DNA of 64,000 bases from Actinomycetota bacterium. GTDB taxonomy: Bacteria; Actinomycetota; Geothermincolia; Geothermincolales; RBG-13-55-18. Made by a program: the position numbers and the translations under genes. Where the stretch lies: positions 409,803 through 473,802 of the forward strand of contig JACIXB010000011.1 in NCBI GenBank assembly GCA_014360685.1. Direction: 5' to 3'. The first letter of the stretch is position 1. Each line of letters opens with the position of its first letter. The notes below the pieces were generated by a model. It saw only the letters and a list, made by a program, of their open reading frames with translations. It did no database searches and had not been told where the DNA came from. Positions 34,514 through 43,589 of this stretch are shown here, piece by piece.

Positions 34514-35944
34514 GTGAGGCTCCAGGACGCAGAGAGGATTTACACGGTGGCGGAGGTGAACCGCCTGGCCGACGGCCTCCTCCAGGAGGTGGTCCTCTGG
34601 GTGGAAGGCGAGGTATCCAACCTCAGGATCTACCCCCAGTACCTGTTCTTCAGCCTTTCCGAGGAAGAGGCGGCGCTCCCCTGCGTGATGTTCGGCGACG
34701 CGGCGAGGGAGGCTTCCCCCGTTCTTCGGGAGGGCATGCGGGTGCTGGCCCACGGACGCCTGGGCATCTACGTGCGTCGCGGTCAGTACCGCATGAACGT
34801 CCACCAGGTGCAGGAAGCGGGGGAGGGGAAACTCCGAAGGGAGTTCTTCCGCCTCATGCGCAAGCTCTCCGCCGAGGGGCTTTTCGACGAGAGCCTCAAG
34901 CGGCCCCTTCCTTCCTATCCCGAGATCATCGGGTTGGTGACCAGCCTGGAAGGGGCTGCCGTCCGCGACGTGATCATCAACGTCACTCGCCGTTATCCAT
35001 GTTGCCGCATCCTGGTCCGGGGGGTTCGGGTTCAGGGCGAGGAAGCGGTTGAGGATATCATCTCCGCCATCGAGACCTTCAATCGGGCTTGCCCGGTGGA
35101 CGTTCTCATCCTGGCCCGGGGAGGGGGTTCTCTGGAGGACCTTCATCCCTTCAACACCGAGGAGGTTGTCAGAGCCATAAGAGGTTCCTCCATCCCCGTG
35201 ATCACCGGGGTCGGGCATGAGCCGGACCTCACCCTGGCCGACCTGGCCGCCGACCATCGAGCCAGCACACCCACGGGAGCGGCCGAGGCGGCGGTTCCCT
35301 CCTCCGCGGAGATCCTTGCCCTCTTGAGGGAAAGGAGCACTTCCCTGGAAGCCCTGCTCCGACGCATGTTGCATCTTCGGGAGAGGGATCTTTCCCTGCT
35401 GGCCTCCCGGAGGGCCTTCCGGGACGGCGAGGTGTTCCTGGGACAGGCCAGGCAGCGCCTGGCGGAAGGGGAGGCTCTGCTTCAGGGCGGGATGCGCGAG
35501 GTCCTGCGCCGGGAGAGGGAGCGAGTCGAGGGGCGCGTCACGGTGCTGGGCCGGTTCCCCCGCCAATACCGGGACCTTCCCCGCCGCATAGGCGATACTT
35601 ACGCCAAGATGCGTGCCTCCTTCGATTCCTGGTGGCGGTGGAGGGAAAGGGAACCGGGTTGGAGGGCGGAAGAACTCCGGTCATGCATGTCGAGCCTTCT
35701 TTCCGCGAGTTCGGGCAAGTTGGAGCTGGCGGCTTCACGCCTGGACGCCTTGAGCCCCCTGGCCGTCCTCTCCCGTGGCTATGCCATCGCCACCCGTCGC
35801 GGGGAGAGTAAGCCCCTGAAGGACAGCCGGGAGGTGACGGAAGGGGAGGCGGTGGACGTGCGCCTGCACCGGGGGCGCCTTTTCTGCGAGGTGAGGGGCC
35901 GGGAGCTGCGAGGTGAGGGGCCGGGAGGAGAAAGCGGATGGTAA
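34514..35944 (+). CDS. xseA: Exodeoxyribonuclease VII large subunit
   Basis: A 476-residue catalytic subunit of exonuclease VII, which degrades single-stranded DNA. The N-terminal OB-fold (YTVAEVNRLADGLLQEVVLWVEGEVSNLRIYPQYLFFSLSEEEAALPCVMF) and the catalytic domain (IGLVTSLEGAAVRDVIINVTRRYP; DVLILARGGGSLEDLHPFNTEEVVRAI; PVITGVGHEPDLTLADLAADHRASTPTGAAE) are complete. A long coiled-coil and the C-terminal LSPLAVLSRGYAIATR follow. GTG 34514 is chosen, after GAGAGGGGACGCGAG; the earlier 40 residues are not XseA-like. The 3' end contains a 22-bp tandem duplication that reads FCEVRGRELRGEGPGG. xseB follows. Confidence 0.93.
   Translation: MRLQDAERIYTVAEVNRLADGLLQEVVLWVEGEVSNLRIYPQYLFFSLSEEEAALPCVMFGDAAREASPVLREGMRVLAHGRLGIYVRRGQYRMNVHQVQEAGEGKLRREFFRLMRKLSAEGLFDESLKRPLPSYPEIIGLVTSLEGAAVRDVIINVTRRYPCCRILVRGVRVQGEEAVEDIISAIETFNRACPVDVLILARGGGSLEDLHPFNTEEVVRAIRGSSIPVITGVGHEPDLTLADLAADHRASTPTGAAEAAVPSSAEILALLRERSTSLEALLRRMLHLRERDLSLLASRRAFRDGEVFLGQARQRLAEGEALLQGGMREVLRRERERVEGRVTVLGRFPRQYRDLPRRIGDTYAKMRASFDSWWRWREREPGWRAEELRSCMSSLLSASSGKLELAASRLDALSPLAVLSRGYAIATRRGESKPLKDSREVTEGEAVDVRLHRGRLFCEVRGRELRGEGPGGESGW
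35884..35927 (+). repeat. 22-bp tandem duplication at the xseA 3' end
   Basis: CTGCGAGGTGAGGGGCCGGGAG occurs twice in direct succession (35884-35905 and 35906-35927). Because 22 is not a multiple of three, the second copy is read in a different frame and the last residues of XseA are altered. Confidence 0.9.
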
Positions 35945-35966
35945 AGGTTGAGGGGATGGACTTGCC

Positions 35967-36254
35967 GTGCCCGGAGGCAAGGGGAGAGACGATGGGGGTG
36001 AAGCCGAGGTGGAGGAGATGACCTTCGGGGGCATAATGCGCAGGCTGGAAGAAATCGCTGCTACCCTGGAGAAACAAGACCTCGAGCTGGAGGAGGGCTT
36101 GAAGCTCTTCGAGGAGGGGGTGAGCCTCGTCCGCGAGGCGCGCCGCAGGCTGACGGAGGCCGGGGCCCGGGTGGAGAAGCTCATCGGCAGCCTGGAGGAA
36201 GAACTGACCACGGAGGAATTCCGCCTGGAGGAGGACAACCTGGCCGGGGATTGA
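35967..36254 (+). CDS. xseB: Exodeoxyribonuclease VII small subunit
   Basis: Up to 95 residues. The XseB core is MTFGGIMRRLEEIAATLEKQDLELEEGLKLFEEGVSLVREARRRLTEAGARVEKL, which matches the family hallmark of a two-helix hairpin with LEEIVxxLExxxLxLEExLxLFEEG. It binds the long coiled-coil of XseA. The start is uncertain: GTG 35967 is the ORF start, but the family usually begins close to the MTFGG segment, so a GTG or ATG near 36009-36018 may be used. It lies 22 bp after xseA. Confidence 0.9.
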   Translation: MPGGKGRDDGGEAEVEEMTFGGIMRRLEEIAATLEKQDLELEEGLKLFEEGVSLVREARRRLTEAGARVEKLIGSLEEELTTEEFRLEEDNLAGD

Positions 36255-36484
36255 TCCGCCGGTGCGGCCCAGCGGCTTTACATCACTCCCAGGCCGACCC
36301 TTGCCGTTATCCCTACGGTGGATATACCGGCTGACGCCGCTCCGGCCCGTCGCTCCCTCCTGTAATATATTCCTGTAATATAGTAATAAATTTGCATGAT
36401 CGGTCGATATACCTGCGAGATACGAGGCCTATAAAGACCGGGGCCAAGGAACTACGGCCCCTGGGGCGAGCGTCAAAAGCGATT

Positions 36485-37834
36485 ATGAAAAGACAAGAGA
36501 GGCTGAAACTGCGCAGAAGGAGGAGGACTAGAAGGATCCTCCAGGTCCTCGTGGTCATGGTCCTCCTGGGCGGCCTGGTACTCGGGGCCTTGAACTTCGA
36601 CGCCGTCAAGGGCTGGGCGGCCAAGCATTACCTGCGCATGCGTTTCCAACCGGCGGTGATCGCCCCCGAGGACAACCCGGACCTTTTCGCCGAGCTGAGC
36701 AAGTGGCACAACCCGGAGGAAAACCTCAACCTTCTCCTCATAGGCATCGACCGGGGAAGCGTGCCCGGAGAGGAAGGCTATACCCGAAGCGACGTGATGA
36801 TAGTGGCCTCGGTGAACGTGAAGGCCAAAAGGGCGGTCCTGGTGTCCATCCCCAGGGATACCAAGGTGACTATCCAGGGATACGGTGCGGAGAAGATAAA
36901 TGCCGCCCATTCCTTCAGGGGTCCGGCGGGCGCGGTGGAGGCGGTGGAGAAACTGACCGGCCTGGACATCCACCATTACGCCGAGGTGGACTTCGAGGCT
37001 TTTAAAAACATCGTGGACGCGATGGGAGGCGTGCCCTTCCACCTGGACGTCACCATCAACGATCCCAAGACGGGATACCTGGAGAAGGGCGATCACCTGC
37101 TCAATGGAGAGGAGGCCCTCATCCTGGTCCGCAGCCGGAGGCTGCCCCGGGGGGATTTGGACCGCATAGAGCACCAGAAGGCCTTCCTCAAGGCGGTCAT
37201 GCAGAAAGCGGTATCCATACGGGACATGCAGGCCTTACTCAAGATCCTGGACACGGCCGTCCGCTATCTGGAGACCACCCTCGAGCCCGGCCTGATCTTC
37301 ACCCTTGCCGAGGCCTTGCAGGGGATGAAGGTGGAGGACGTGGAATTCGCCACTCTACCCGGTGACGTGAAGGAACCCCCTCCCGGGCAACCCTGGTATT
37401 TCATCCATGACCCGGAGGCCGCGGCCGAGCTGTTCTCCAACATCCAGAAGTATTGCAGCACCAAGACCCCGGAGGAAAGGCAAGCCGAGCTGGAAAGGGA
37501 GCGGCTTGGGGACCTTGCGGGCGGGGGGTCGCAGGTGGACCGCTCCACGGTCAACCTGGCGGTTCTCAACGGTGTCCGATGGGAGGGCGTGGCCGCCGGG
37601 GTGGCGGAGATCATGCGCGGAAAAGGATATAAGAAAATAAAGATTGGGAACACCGTACACGCCTACGAGGAGACCACCGTCTATTACGCTCCCGGCAACG
37701 CTGACGCTGCCCGCCAGGTGGCCAAGGATCTTGATCCCGATGCCGATTTCCGGGTGGTCGAGGATCAGGACGTGGCTATCACCTACGATGCCGACGTCAT
37801 ATTGGTCATAGGAAAGGATTACGTGAAATCCTGA
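36485..37834 (+). CDS. LytR-CpsA-Psr (LCP) family glycopolymer ligase
   Basis: About 449 residues. A basic cytoplasmic tail and one membrane helix (ILQVLVVMVLLGGLVLGAL) precede the LCP domain (LNLLLIGIDRGSVPGEEGYTRSDVMIVASVNVKAKRAVLVSIPRDTKVTIQGYGAEKINAAHSFRG; later LRSRRLPRGDLDRIEHQKAFL-type block). The polyprenyl-phosphate-binding Arg and Asp positions (RSD, SIPRDT, R...DLDRIEHQ) are present. A C-terminal LytR_C domain (VNLAVLNGVRWEGVAAGVAEIMRGKGYKKIKIGNTVHAYEETTVYYAPG) follows. LCP proteins attach wall teichoic acid, arabinogalactan or capsule to peptidoglycan. ATG 36485 is the first ATG and directly precedes the basic tail; the track start at 36392 is a TTG without a ribosome binding site. 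Confidence 0.92.
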   Translation: MKRQERLKLRRRRRTRRILQVLVVMVLLGGLVLGALNFDAVKGWAAKHYLRMRFQPAVIAPEDNPDLFAELSKWHNPEENLNLLLIGIDRGSVPGEEGYTRSDVMIVASVNVKAKRAVLVSIPRDTKVTIQGYGAEKINAAHSFRGPAGAVEAVEKLTGLDIHHYAEVDFEAFKNIVDAMGGVPFHLDVTINDPKTGYLEKGDHLLNGEEALILVRSRRLPRGDLDRIEHQKAFLKAVMQKAVSIRDMQALLKILDTAVRYLETTLEPGLIFTLAEALQGMKVEDVEFATLPGDVKEPPPGQPWYFIHDPEAAAELFSNIQKYCSTKTPEERQAELERERLGDLAGGGSQVDRSTVNLAVLNGVRWEGVAAGVAEIMRGKGYKKIKIGNTVHAYEETTVYYAPGNADAARQVAKDLDPDADFRVVEDQDVAITYDADVILVIGKDYVKS

Positions 37835-38161
37835 ACCTGGTTGGCGCGCTCCACACCCCGAGCAATCGCCGCGGTCTAACTTGCTGTCGGGTGGCACGCA
37901 GGAAGGGAAAGCCGGAACATTTTCACCTTCGCCCAACGTGGGAAATACAGGGTCGTTGACGGCGGGATAAGTGGTAACCTTACCCGCGGTACGGGCAAGG
38001 CGGCTCCAGGGCGCGCCTCGGCCAGGTAAAGTCTCGGCCGTGTTTCCCAGGCGGCATTCCTCGCTCGCTGCCTTCATGCGCGTCCGGCCGACGTTTTCTG
38101 TAGTAGAATGTCGGGCGGATCGCGGTAAGACCCCTTGCTTGGCGCGAGGAAGGGAGGCCTA
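37835..38161 (+). other. Non-coding gap (327 bp) before the DMT transporter
   Basis: No gene is visible. GTTGACGG near 37962 and TAGTAGAATG at 38101 resemble separate promoter parts but are not suitably spaced. The right end supplies GGGAGGCC, the ribosome binding site of the next gene. Confidence 0.4.
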
Positions 38162-39082
38162 TTGCCGTCCAAGCAGGACAGGAACGGCTACCTCATGGTC
38201 CTGGGCGCTATCGTCCTCTTCAGCACCATCGAGGTGGTATCGCGGTACCTCCAGGCGGGAACCGGCTTTCAAAGCCCCGTGGAAGCGGAACAGGTCGCCG
38301 CCCTGCGTTTCATCCTGGGTTGGATTTTCCTCCTCCCTGTGGTAATGGCCGGCGGGAAGCGGAGGAAGGTCGCCTTCCGCGCCCTGCGCCGGGACCTTCC
38401 GGCCGCGGTTTTCCTCGGCGGAGTGGGCGTGTTTGCGGCCTTTTATCTTTTCCACCGCGGGGTGGCCCTGTCCAAGGCTTCCTCGGCGGCGGTCATCTTT
38501 TCCACGAACCCCTTGTTCATCGCCCTCCTGGCCTTCCTGGTCCTCGGGGAGAGGATACCCATTCGCGGTTGGCTGGGCATAGGGCTTGGTATCGTGGGCG
38601 CACTAGCGGCGGTTACCGGGTTCCGTTTCTCCGGCCTCCTGGCCCGGGAGGATTTTTTGGGCCATTCTCTGGTTTTAGGGTCCGCCGCGTGCTGGGCGGT
38701 CTATACCGTGTACGGGAAAAGATATTCCGAGGAATACGGCGGACTGACCGTTTCCTTCCTCAGCATCGCCGTGGGCTCGGCGCTCTTCGCCGCCTTGCTG
38801 ACCCTGAAAGGAGGATGGAGGGTCGCGGCGGAGTACCATCCTGCGACTTGGGCTTGGCTCGCCTACCTGGGGGTGGTGACCGTGGGATTGGGGTACCTGT
38901 TGTATTTCGAGGGCATGAGCAGGGTGGATGCTTCGCGGGGGGCGAGCCTCTTCTACCTCAAGCCCGTGCTGGCCGTTTTTCTTGCCCATCTCTTCCTCAA
39001 GGAAACGGTGACCTGGACCCTGGGCCTGGCCGCCGTTTTGGTGGCCGCATCCGTCTTCCTGGTCACCCGGTCGCGAGACTGA
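38162..39082 (+). CDS. EamA/DMT-superfamily transporter
   Basis: A 306-residue membrane protein with ten hydrophobic helices in two EamA repeats. The first is LMVLGAIVLFSTIEVVSRY...FLGGVGVFAAFYLFHRGVALSKASSAAVIFSTNPLFIALLAFLVLGERI, and the second is SLVLGSAACWAVYTVYGKRY...YLLYFEGMSRVDASRGASLFYLKPVLAVFLAHLFLKETVTW. The ends of both repeats, with ...LGERIPIRGWLGIGLGIVG and ...LKETVTWTLGLAAVLV, are typical. Such proteins export amino acids or other small metabolites; the substrate is unknown. TTG 38162 with GGGAGGCCTA is used. Confidence 0.88.
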   Translation: MPSKQDRNGYLMVLGAIVLFSTIEVVSRYLQAGTGFQSPVEAEQVAALRFILGWIFLLPVVMAGGKRRKVAFRALRRDLPAAVFLGGVGVFAAFYLFHRGVALSKASSAAVIFSTNPLFIALLAFLVLGERIPIRGWLGIGLGIVGALAAVTGFRFSGLLAREDFLGHSLVLGSAACWAVYTVYGKRYSEEYGGLTVSFLSIAVGSALFAALLTLKGGWRVAAEYHPATWAWLAYLGVVTVGLGYLLYFEGMSRVDASRGASLFYLKPVLAVFLAHLFLKETVTWTLGLAAVLVAASVFLVTRSRD

Positions 39083-39140
39083 GGGGATGGGACGCGGATT
39101 TTCCCGCTCCACGAGGGATGGTTGAGGGCCTGCCGAATGC

Positions 39141-39146
39141 TATAAT
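39141..39146 (+). promoter_or_regulatory. Candidate -10 element upstream of the BMP-like lipoprotein
   Basis: GAATGCTATAATGG contains a perfect TATAAT 27 bp before the GTG start at 39174. A TTGAGG lies 13 bases upstream, too close for a standard -35. Confidence 0.35.
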
Positions 39147-39173
39147 GGCGGCGAGCTCGAGAGGGATGTACAT

Positions 39174-40220
39174 GTGGAGATGTTGGTGAAGGGGAGAAGC
39201 AAGGTCCCGCCTCCTTTGGCCGGCGGCTTATTTGCCATATTATTCCTCCTATGCCTTTCTCTCTTGGCCGCTTCCTGTTCCCGGAGCGCCGGGGGTTCCC
39301 GCCGTGTGCTGGTAGTGGGGTTCCGCGAAGGTTCCACGGAGGAAGAGCGCAATTCCCTTCTGGATTACGGTTGTCGGAGGATCGGTTCCGAGTTGGGATT
39401 GGAGGCGGAGCTCTTCATCCCCGGAACTTCGGAGGATTTGGGCGTCCTCCCGGAAGGGGAAAACTCATCCCGGTGGATGATCGTGAGCTGCGGGGAGACG
39501 CCGGAGGATAGCTTAGCCTTGGCGGCCGCTCAGGATCGGCCGTCGCACCTGGTTTACCTCGACTTCCCCGGAGCCTCAGTCCCCACCGCGGAAGGGGAAG
39601 CCGCCTACATCCGTTACCGGGTGGAAGAAGGGGCTTACCTGTGCGGGTTTCTCTCCGGGAGGTTGACGGTGAGCGCGGAGCACCCCCTCACCAATCGCCT
39701 GCCGGTGGTGGCCTTTATCGGCTGCGCCTCCGACCCGCGGACCTCCCGGTATCAACAGGGATTCTTGCGCGGAGTTCAAGCCGCCTACCCGCAGGCAAGC
39801 CTGCTTTCCTACCTGGTGGGCGGATGCGGCGATGAGGAACAGGCCCGTGCCTTCGCCCAGGAGGCGGCGAAAAAGGGGGCGGACATAATATTCTGCACCC
39901 CGGGAGACTTCCATGCCGGGGTTCTCCGGGCTGCCGAATCCCTGGACTTCCTGGTCATCCTCTCGGGCGGCGACCACTACCGGGAATCCCCCTCCCACGT
40001 GCTGACCTCCCTCGTGCTGCGCGACGACAACGCCCTTTTCCGGGCGGCGGACCTGGCCTTCAGGGATGGATTGGAGCCGGGTCTCCGGGAATGGGGGGTT
40101 AGGGAGGGGATATGGTCGTTGGCCCCGTTCCGGGACCATGACGTCTATATCCGCCGGGATCTCAAGGAAGCGCTGGCCGCCGAGGAAGTGAAGGTCTCGG
40201 GAATGGATTTAACTCCCTGA
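39174..40220 (+). CDS. BMP/Med-family substrate-binding-like lipoprotein
   Basis: A 348-residue lipoprotein with signal sequence LAGGLFAILFLLCLSLLAASC (a good LAAS-C lipobox). The mature part resembles the basic membrane protein/PnrA family of nucleoside-binding proteins: EGSTEEERNSLLDYGCRRIGSELGLEAELF, VEEGAYLCGFLSGRLT, FIGCASDPRTSRYQQGFLRGVQAAYPQASLLSYLVGG, FAQEAAKKGADIIFCTPGDFHAGVLRAAE. That family delivers nucleosides to an ABC importer, but no permease or ATPase genes are adjacent. It could be an orphan binding protein or a sensor-type relative. It starts at GTG 39174; ATG 39180 is an alternative. Confidence 0.75.
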   Translation: MEMLVKGRSKVPPPLAGGLFAILFLLCLSLLAASCSRSAGGSRRVLVVGFREGSTEEERNSLLDYGCRRIGSELGLEAELFIPGTSEDLGVLPEGENSSRWMIVSCGETPEDSLALAAAQDRPSHLVYLDFPGASVPTAEGEAAYIRYRVEEGAYLCGFLSGRLTVSAEHPLTNRLPVVAFIGCASDPRTSRYQQGFLRGVQAAYPQASLLSYLVGGCGDEEQARAFAQEAAKKGADIIFCTPGDFHAGVLRAAESLDFLVILSGGDHYRESPSHVLTSLVLRDDNALFRAADLAFRDGLEPGLREWGVREGIWSLAPFRDHDVYIRRDLKEALAAEEVKVSGMDLTP

Positions 40221-40391
40221 AAAGGAAACCCCGCGTTCCGGGGCGGATCGCGCCCCCGGGGAGAGATGTCCATGGCCTCCCGTGAACACGGCCGAGCAAG
40301 GGGGAAGGCCCACTCCCATCCGATACCTTGGTGCCGCGTCTCGCCTCCTGGGTCAAGCCCTCGTCATGCCGGTAGGAACACCGTCCTTGGG

Positions 40392-40397
40392 GTATAA
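40392..40397 (+). promoter_or_regulatory. Candidate -10 element upstream of hsp20
   Basis: GGGGTATAATTAGAGG holds a perfect TATAAT about 90 bp before the hsp20 ORF. No consensus -35 and no CIRCE or HAIR operator was seen. Confidence 0.4.
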
Positions 40398-40488
40398 TTA
40401 GAGGGTCGATGCGGTTATCGCCGGGAAAGGGGACCGTGCCCAAAACGACGAAGTCCCTCCACCGGCTTGAAAACCCGGTGACGGTTGG

Positions 40489-40974
40489 TTGACGCGCGAA
40501 GGACTGGCGAAAGGGGTCTTTCAGGTGGCAGGGCCATTCCGTGACGACGACGATTTCGACGAAGTTTTGGTCATGCGCGCGGAGATGGAGCGCTTCTTCA
40601 GCCACCTCCCGCGCTGGAAGAAGCCCTCCGCGGTTTTCGAGAAGGCCTGGAAGCCCCTGTGCGACGTCCATGAGTGTCCCGAACATTTCATCGTCCTCAT
40701 GGACCTGGCCGGCGTGGATGAGAACGAGGTGGAAGTCACCCTCCACGGGCGGGTGCTCAACATCCGGGGGCGGCGCAACCCCATTCGCCCCGCCGGGGTG
40801 AAGAACACCTATCTATTGGAGGTAAACTACGGCCATTTCGAGAGGACCTTCGAGCTGCCGGCGGATATTGACTCCGAGGGAACCCGCGCCGTTTACAGGA
40901 GGGGTTTCCTGGAGATCTATCTTCCCAAGCGCCGTGGGCGGAACCCGCGAAACGTGGACATCAGCGAGGAATGA
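40489..40974 (+). CDS. Hsp20/alpha-crystallin small heat-shock protein
   Basis: Up to 161 residues. The alpha-crystallin domain is clear: WKPLCDVHECPEHFIVLMDLAGVDENEVEVTLHGRVLNIRGRR, VNYGHFERTFELPADIDSEGTRAVYRRGFLEIYLPKR, with the A-x-x-x-n-G-x-L block AVYRRGFLEIYLP. It holds unfolded proteins in an ATP-independent way. The TTG start at 40489 has no obvious ribosome binding site; GTG 40525, after AAGGGGTCTTTCAG, may be the true start. It lies 45 bp upstream of lon, so the two form a protein quality-control pair, probably stress-induced together. Confidence 0.88.
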   Translation: MTREGLAKGVFQVAGPFRDDDDFDEVLVMRAEMERFFSHLPRWKKPSAVFEKAWKPLCDVHECPEHFIVLMDLAGVDENEVEVTLHGRVLNIRGRRNPIRPAGVKNTYLLEVNYGHFERTFELPADIDSEGTRAVYRRGFLEIYLPKRRGRNPRNVDISEE

Positions 40975-41018
40975 AGCGGGCGTTTCTTGAAGGGATGACT
41001 TGAGAAGGAGGTAGCGCT

Positions 41019-43589
41019 TTGCCGAATGGCGATTTCCCCATGGGGATGACCGAACCATATATACCCGAGGTACTTCCCGTGCTCCCCCTCAAGGACACGG
41101 TGATCTACCCCCACATCATCATGCCCCTGCTCATCACCAGGGAGGAATACGTAAAGCTCATCGACGAGGCCCTGACCGCCGACCGCCTGGTGGCGGCCAT
41201 GGCCGCCAGGGAGGAGGCGGAGACCCCGGGGCCGGAGCAGATCTACCACATGGGCACGGCGGCGGCCATCATCCGCATGCTCAAACTCCCGGACGGTTCC
41301 ATGCAGCTCTTCGTGCAGGGGGTCCAGAGGATACGCATCGTGGATTTCGTGCAGACCCATCCCTACATGAAGGCGCGGGTGGAAAAGGTACGCGAGGTGG
41401 TGGAGAAGTCCGTGGAGGTGGAGGGCCTGGCCCGCAACATACTGGCCCAGTTCAAAAAGATCGTCTCCATGGCCCCTTACCTGCCCAACGAGATCTTCAT
41501 CGCCGCCATGAACATCTCCGAGCCCAACAACCTGGCCGACTTCATCGCCTCCAACATCAACATCACCCTGGAGGAGAAGCAGGAGCTGCTTGAGGCGGTG
41601 AACGTCAGGGAGAGGCTGGAAAAACTCACCTTCTACCTCAACCGGGAGATAGAGATCCTGGAGATCGGGTCCAAGATCCAGTCCCAGGTGCAGACGGAGA
41701 TGTCCAAGAGCCAGCGGGAGTACTTCCTACGGGAGCAGCTCAAGGCCATCCAGAAGGAACTCGGCGAGGTCGACGAGCGGACCATGGAGATCAACGAGTT
41801 CCGGGAGAAGATAGAAAAGAGCGGCATGCCCGAGGAGGCGCGCAAGGAGGCGGAAAGGGAGCTGGACCGCCTGGCCAAGATGCCGGTTGCCGCTGCGGAG
41901 TACACCGTGGCCCGGACCTACCTGGAGTGGCTGACCAGCCTCCCCTGGAACGTGAGCACAGAGGACAACCTGGACATCGAGCGGGCGCGCAAGATCCTGG
42001 ACGAGGACCATTACGACCTGGACAAGGTTAAGGATCGCATCATCGAGTACCTGGCGGTGCGCAAGCTGAAGGAGGACATGAAGGGCCCCATCCTTTGTTT
42101 CGTGGGTCCACCGGGCGTGGGCAAGACCTCCCTGGGCCAGTCCATCGCCCGGGCCCTGGGCCGTAAGTTCGTGCGCGTCTCCCTGGGCGGCATGCACGAC
42201 GAGGCGGAGATAAGGGGACACCGCCGCACCTACATCGGGGCCCTGCCCGGGAGGATCATCCAGGGCATCCGCAAGGCGGGGTCCAACAACCCGGTTTTCA
42301 TGCTGGACGAGGTGGACAAGATCGGTATGGACTTCCGCGGCGACCCGGCGGCGGCCCTCCTGGAGGTGCTGGACCCGGAACAGAACTACTCCTTCTCCGA
42401 CCATTACCTCGACGTTCCCTTCGACCTCTCCAAGGTGATGTTCATAACCACCGCCAACACCGTGGTGCCCATACCGCCCGCCCTCCTGGACCGCATGGAG
42501 GTGCTGGAGCTGCCCGGCTATACCGAGGTGGAGAAGCTCCACATCGCCAAGGAACACCTCATCCCCCGCCAGCTGGAGGAGCACGGGCTGAAGAAGAACC
42601 AGTTGACCATCACCGACGAAGCCCTGAGGGCCATCATCCGCGGCTACACCCGGGAGGCCGGGGTGCGCAACCTGGAGCGCGAGATCGCCTCCATCTGCCG
42701 CAAGGTGGCCAAAGACATCGCGGTGGGCAAACGCAAGAGCAAGAAGGTCAGCAAGAAGGACCTCCACGAGCTCCTGGGACCGGTGCGCTTCCGCTTCGAG
42801 GTCCTGGAGGAGGAGGACGAGGTGGGGGTGGCCACCGGCCTGGCGTGGACGGAATCCGGGGGCGACGTCCTCTTCGTGGAGTGCCAGGTGATGCCGGGGA
42901 GCGGCGAGCTGGTCCTCACCGGGAAGCTGGGCGACGTGATGCAGGAGTCGGCCAAGGCGGCTCTCACCTACTGCCGCAGCGTGGCCGACCGCTACGGGGT
43001 GGACCCGGAGTTCTTCAAGAAGCACGACCTGCACATCCATGTCCCGGCGGGAGCCATTCCCAAGGACGGTCCCAGCGCCGGGGTGACCATGGCCACCGCC
43101 CTGATCTCCGCAGTGACCGGCCGCAAGGTGCACAAGGACGTGGGCATGACCGGGGAGATCACCCTGCGGGGCAAGGTGCTCCCCATCGGGGGACTCAAGG
43201 AGAAGGTCTTGGCCGCCCACCGTTCCGGGGTCAAGACGGTGGTCATCCCCGAAGAGAACCAGAAGTACCTGGAGGAGATCCCGGACTTCATCCGCAAGGA
43301 CCTCAAATTCGTGCCCGTCAAAAACATCGAGGAGGTCTTCAAGGTAGCCCTTTACCCCGACGGAAAGGCCCACAGTCGAGTCGGCGAGAAGGCTCCCGAG
43401 AAGGCCTCCCGGGAAGGCGGAGAGGAGAAGGCGGTGGCCAGGGGAGCCGATTCGGGAAAGGCCACGGCGCGCGGGAACTCCCCCTCCGTCAAAAGGACGG
43501 CGAAGAACGACCCCCCGGCGGGGAAAGAGGCCGGGAAGAACACTCAAGGGAAGAGGAATTCCCGGTCCGGGAACAAGGCCTCTGGATAG
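41019..43589 (+). CDS. lon: ATP-dependent protease La (Lon)
   Basis: An 856-residue LonA protease. It has the N-terminal LON substrate-binding domain (YIPEVLPVLPLKDTVIYPHIIMPLLI), coiled region QYVLREQ-type (REYFLREQLKAIQKELGEVDE), AAA+ module with Walker A FVGPPGVGKTSLGQSIA (about 362) and Walker B NPVFMLDEVDKIG, and the protease domain with the Ser-Lys dyad in KDGPSAGVTMATALIS (Ser about 684) and LPIGGLKEKVLAAHRSG (Lys about 726). TTG 41019 follows AGAAGGAGGTAGCGC. After the normal end (VFKVALYPDG) there is an unusual basic, low-complexity tail of about 70 residues (EKAPEKASREGGEEKAVARG). Confidence 0.97.
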   Translation: MPNGDFPMGMTEPYIPEVLPVLPLKDTVIYPHIIMPLLITREEYVKLIDEALTADRLVAAMAAREEAETPGPEQIYHMGTAAAIIRMLKLPDGSMQLFVQGVQRIRIVDFVQTHPYMKARVEKVREVVEKSVEVEGLARNILAQFKKIVSMAPYLPNEIFIAAMNISEPNNLADFIASNINITLEEKQELLEAVNVRERLEKLTFYLNREIEILEIGSKIQSQVQTEMSKSQREYFLREQLKAIQKELGEVDERTMEINEFREKIEKSGMPEEARKEAERELDRLAKMPVAAAEYTVARTYLEWLTSLPWNVSTEDNLDIERARKILDEDHYDLDKVKDRIIEYLAVRKLKEDMKGPILCFVGPPGVGKTSLGQSIARALGRKFVRVSLGGMHDEAEIRGHRRTYIGALPGRIIQGIRKAGSNNPVFMLDEVDKIGMDFRGDPAAALLEVLDPEQNYSFSDHYLDVPFDLSKVMFITTANTVVPIPPALLDRMEVLELPGYTEVEKLHIAKEHLIPRQLEEHGLKKNQLTITDEALRAIIRGYTREAGVRNLEREIASICRKVAKDIAVGKRKSKKVSKKDLHELLGPVRFRFEVLEEEDEVGVATGLAWTESGGDVLFVECQVMPGSGELVLTGKLGDVMQESAKAALTYCRSVADRYGVDPEFFKKHDLHIHVPAGAIPKDGPSAGVTMATALISAVTGRKVHKDVGMTGEITLRGKVLPIGGLKEKVLAAHRSGVKTVVIPEENQKYLEEIPDFIRKDLKFVPVKNIEEVFKVALYPDGKAHSRVGEKAPEKASREGGEEKAVARGADSGKATARGNSPSVKRTAKNDPPAGKEAGKNTQGKRNSRSGNKASG

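Noticed and set aside
41727-43547. 606-residue minus-strand ORF antisense to lon
   Set aside because: Composition rich in His, Gly, Val and Leu in shadow-frame fashion; lon on the plus strand is complete and conserved.
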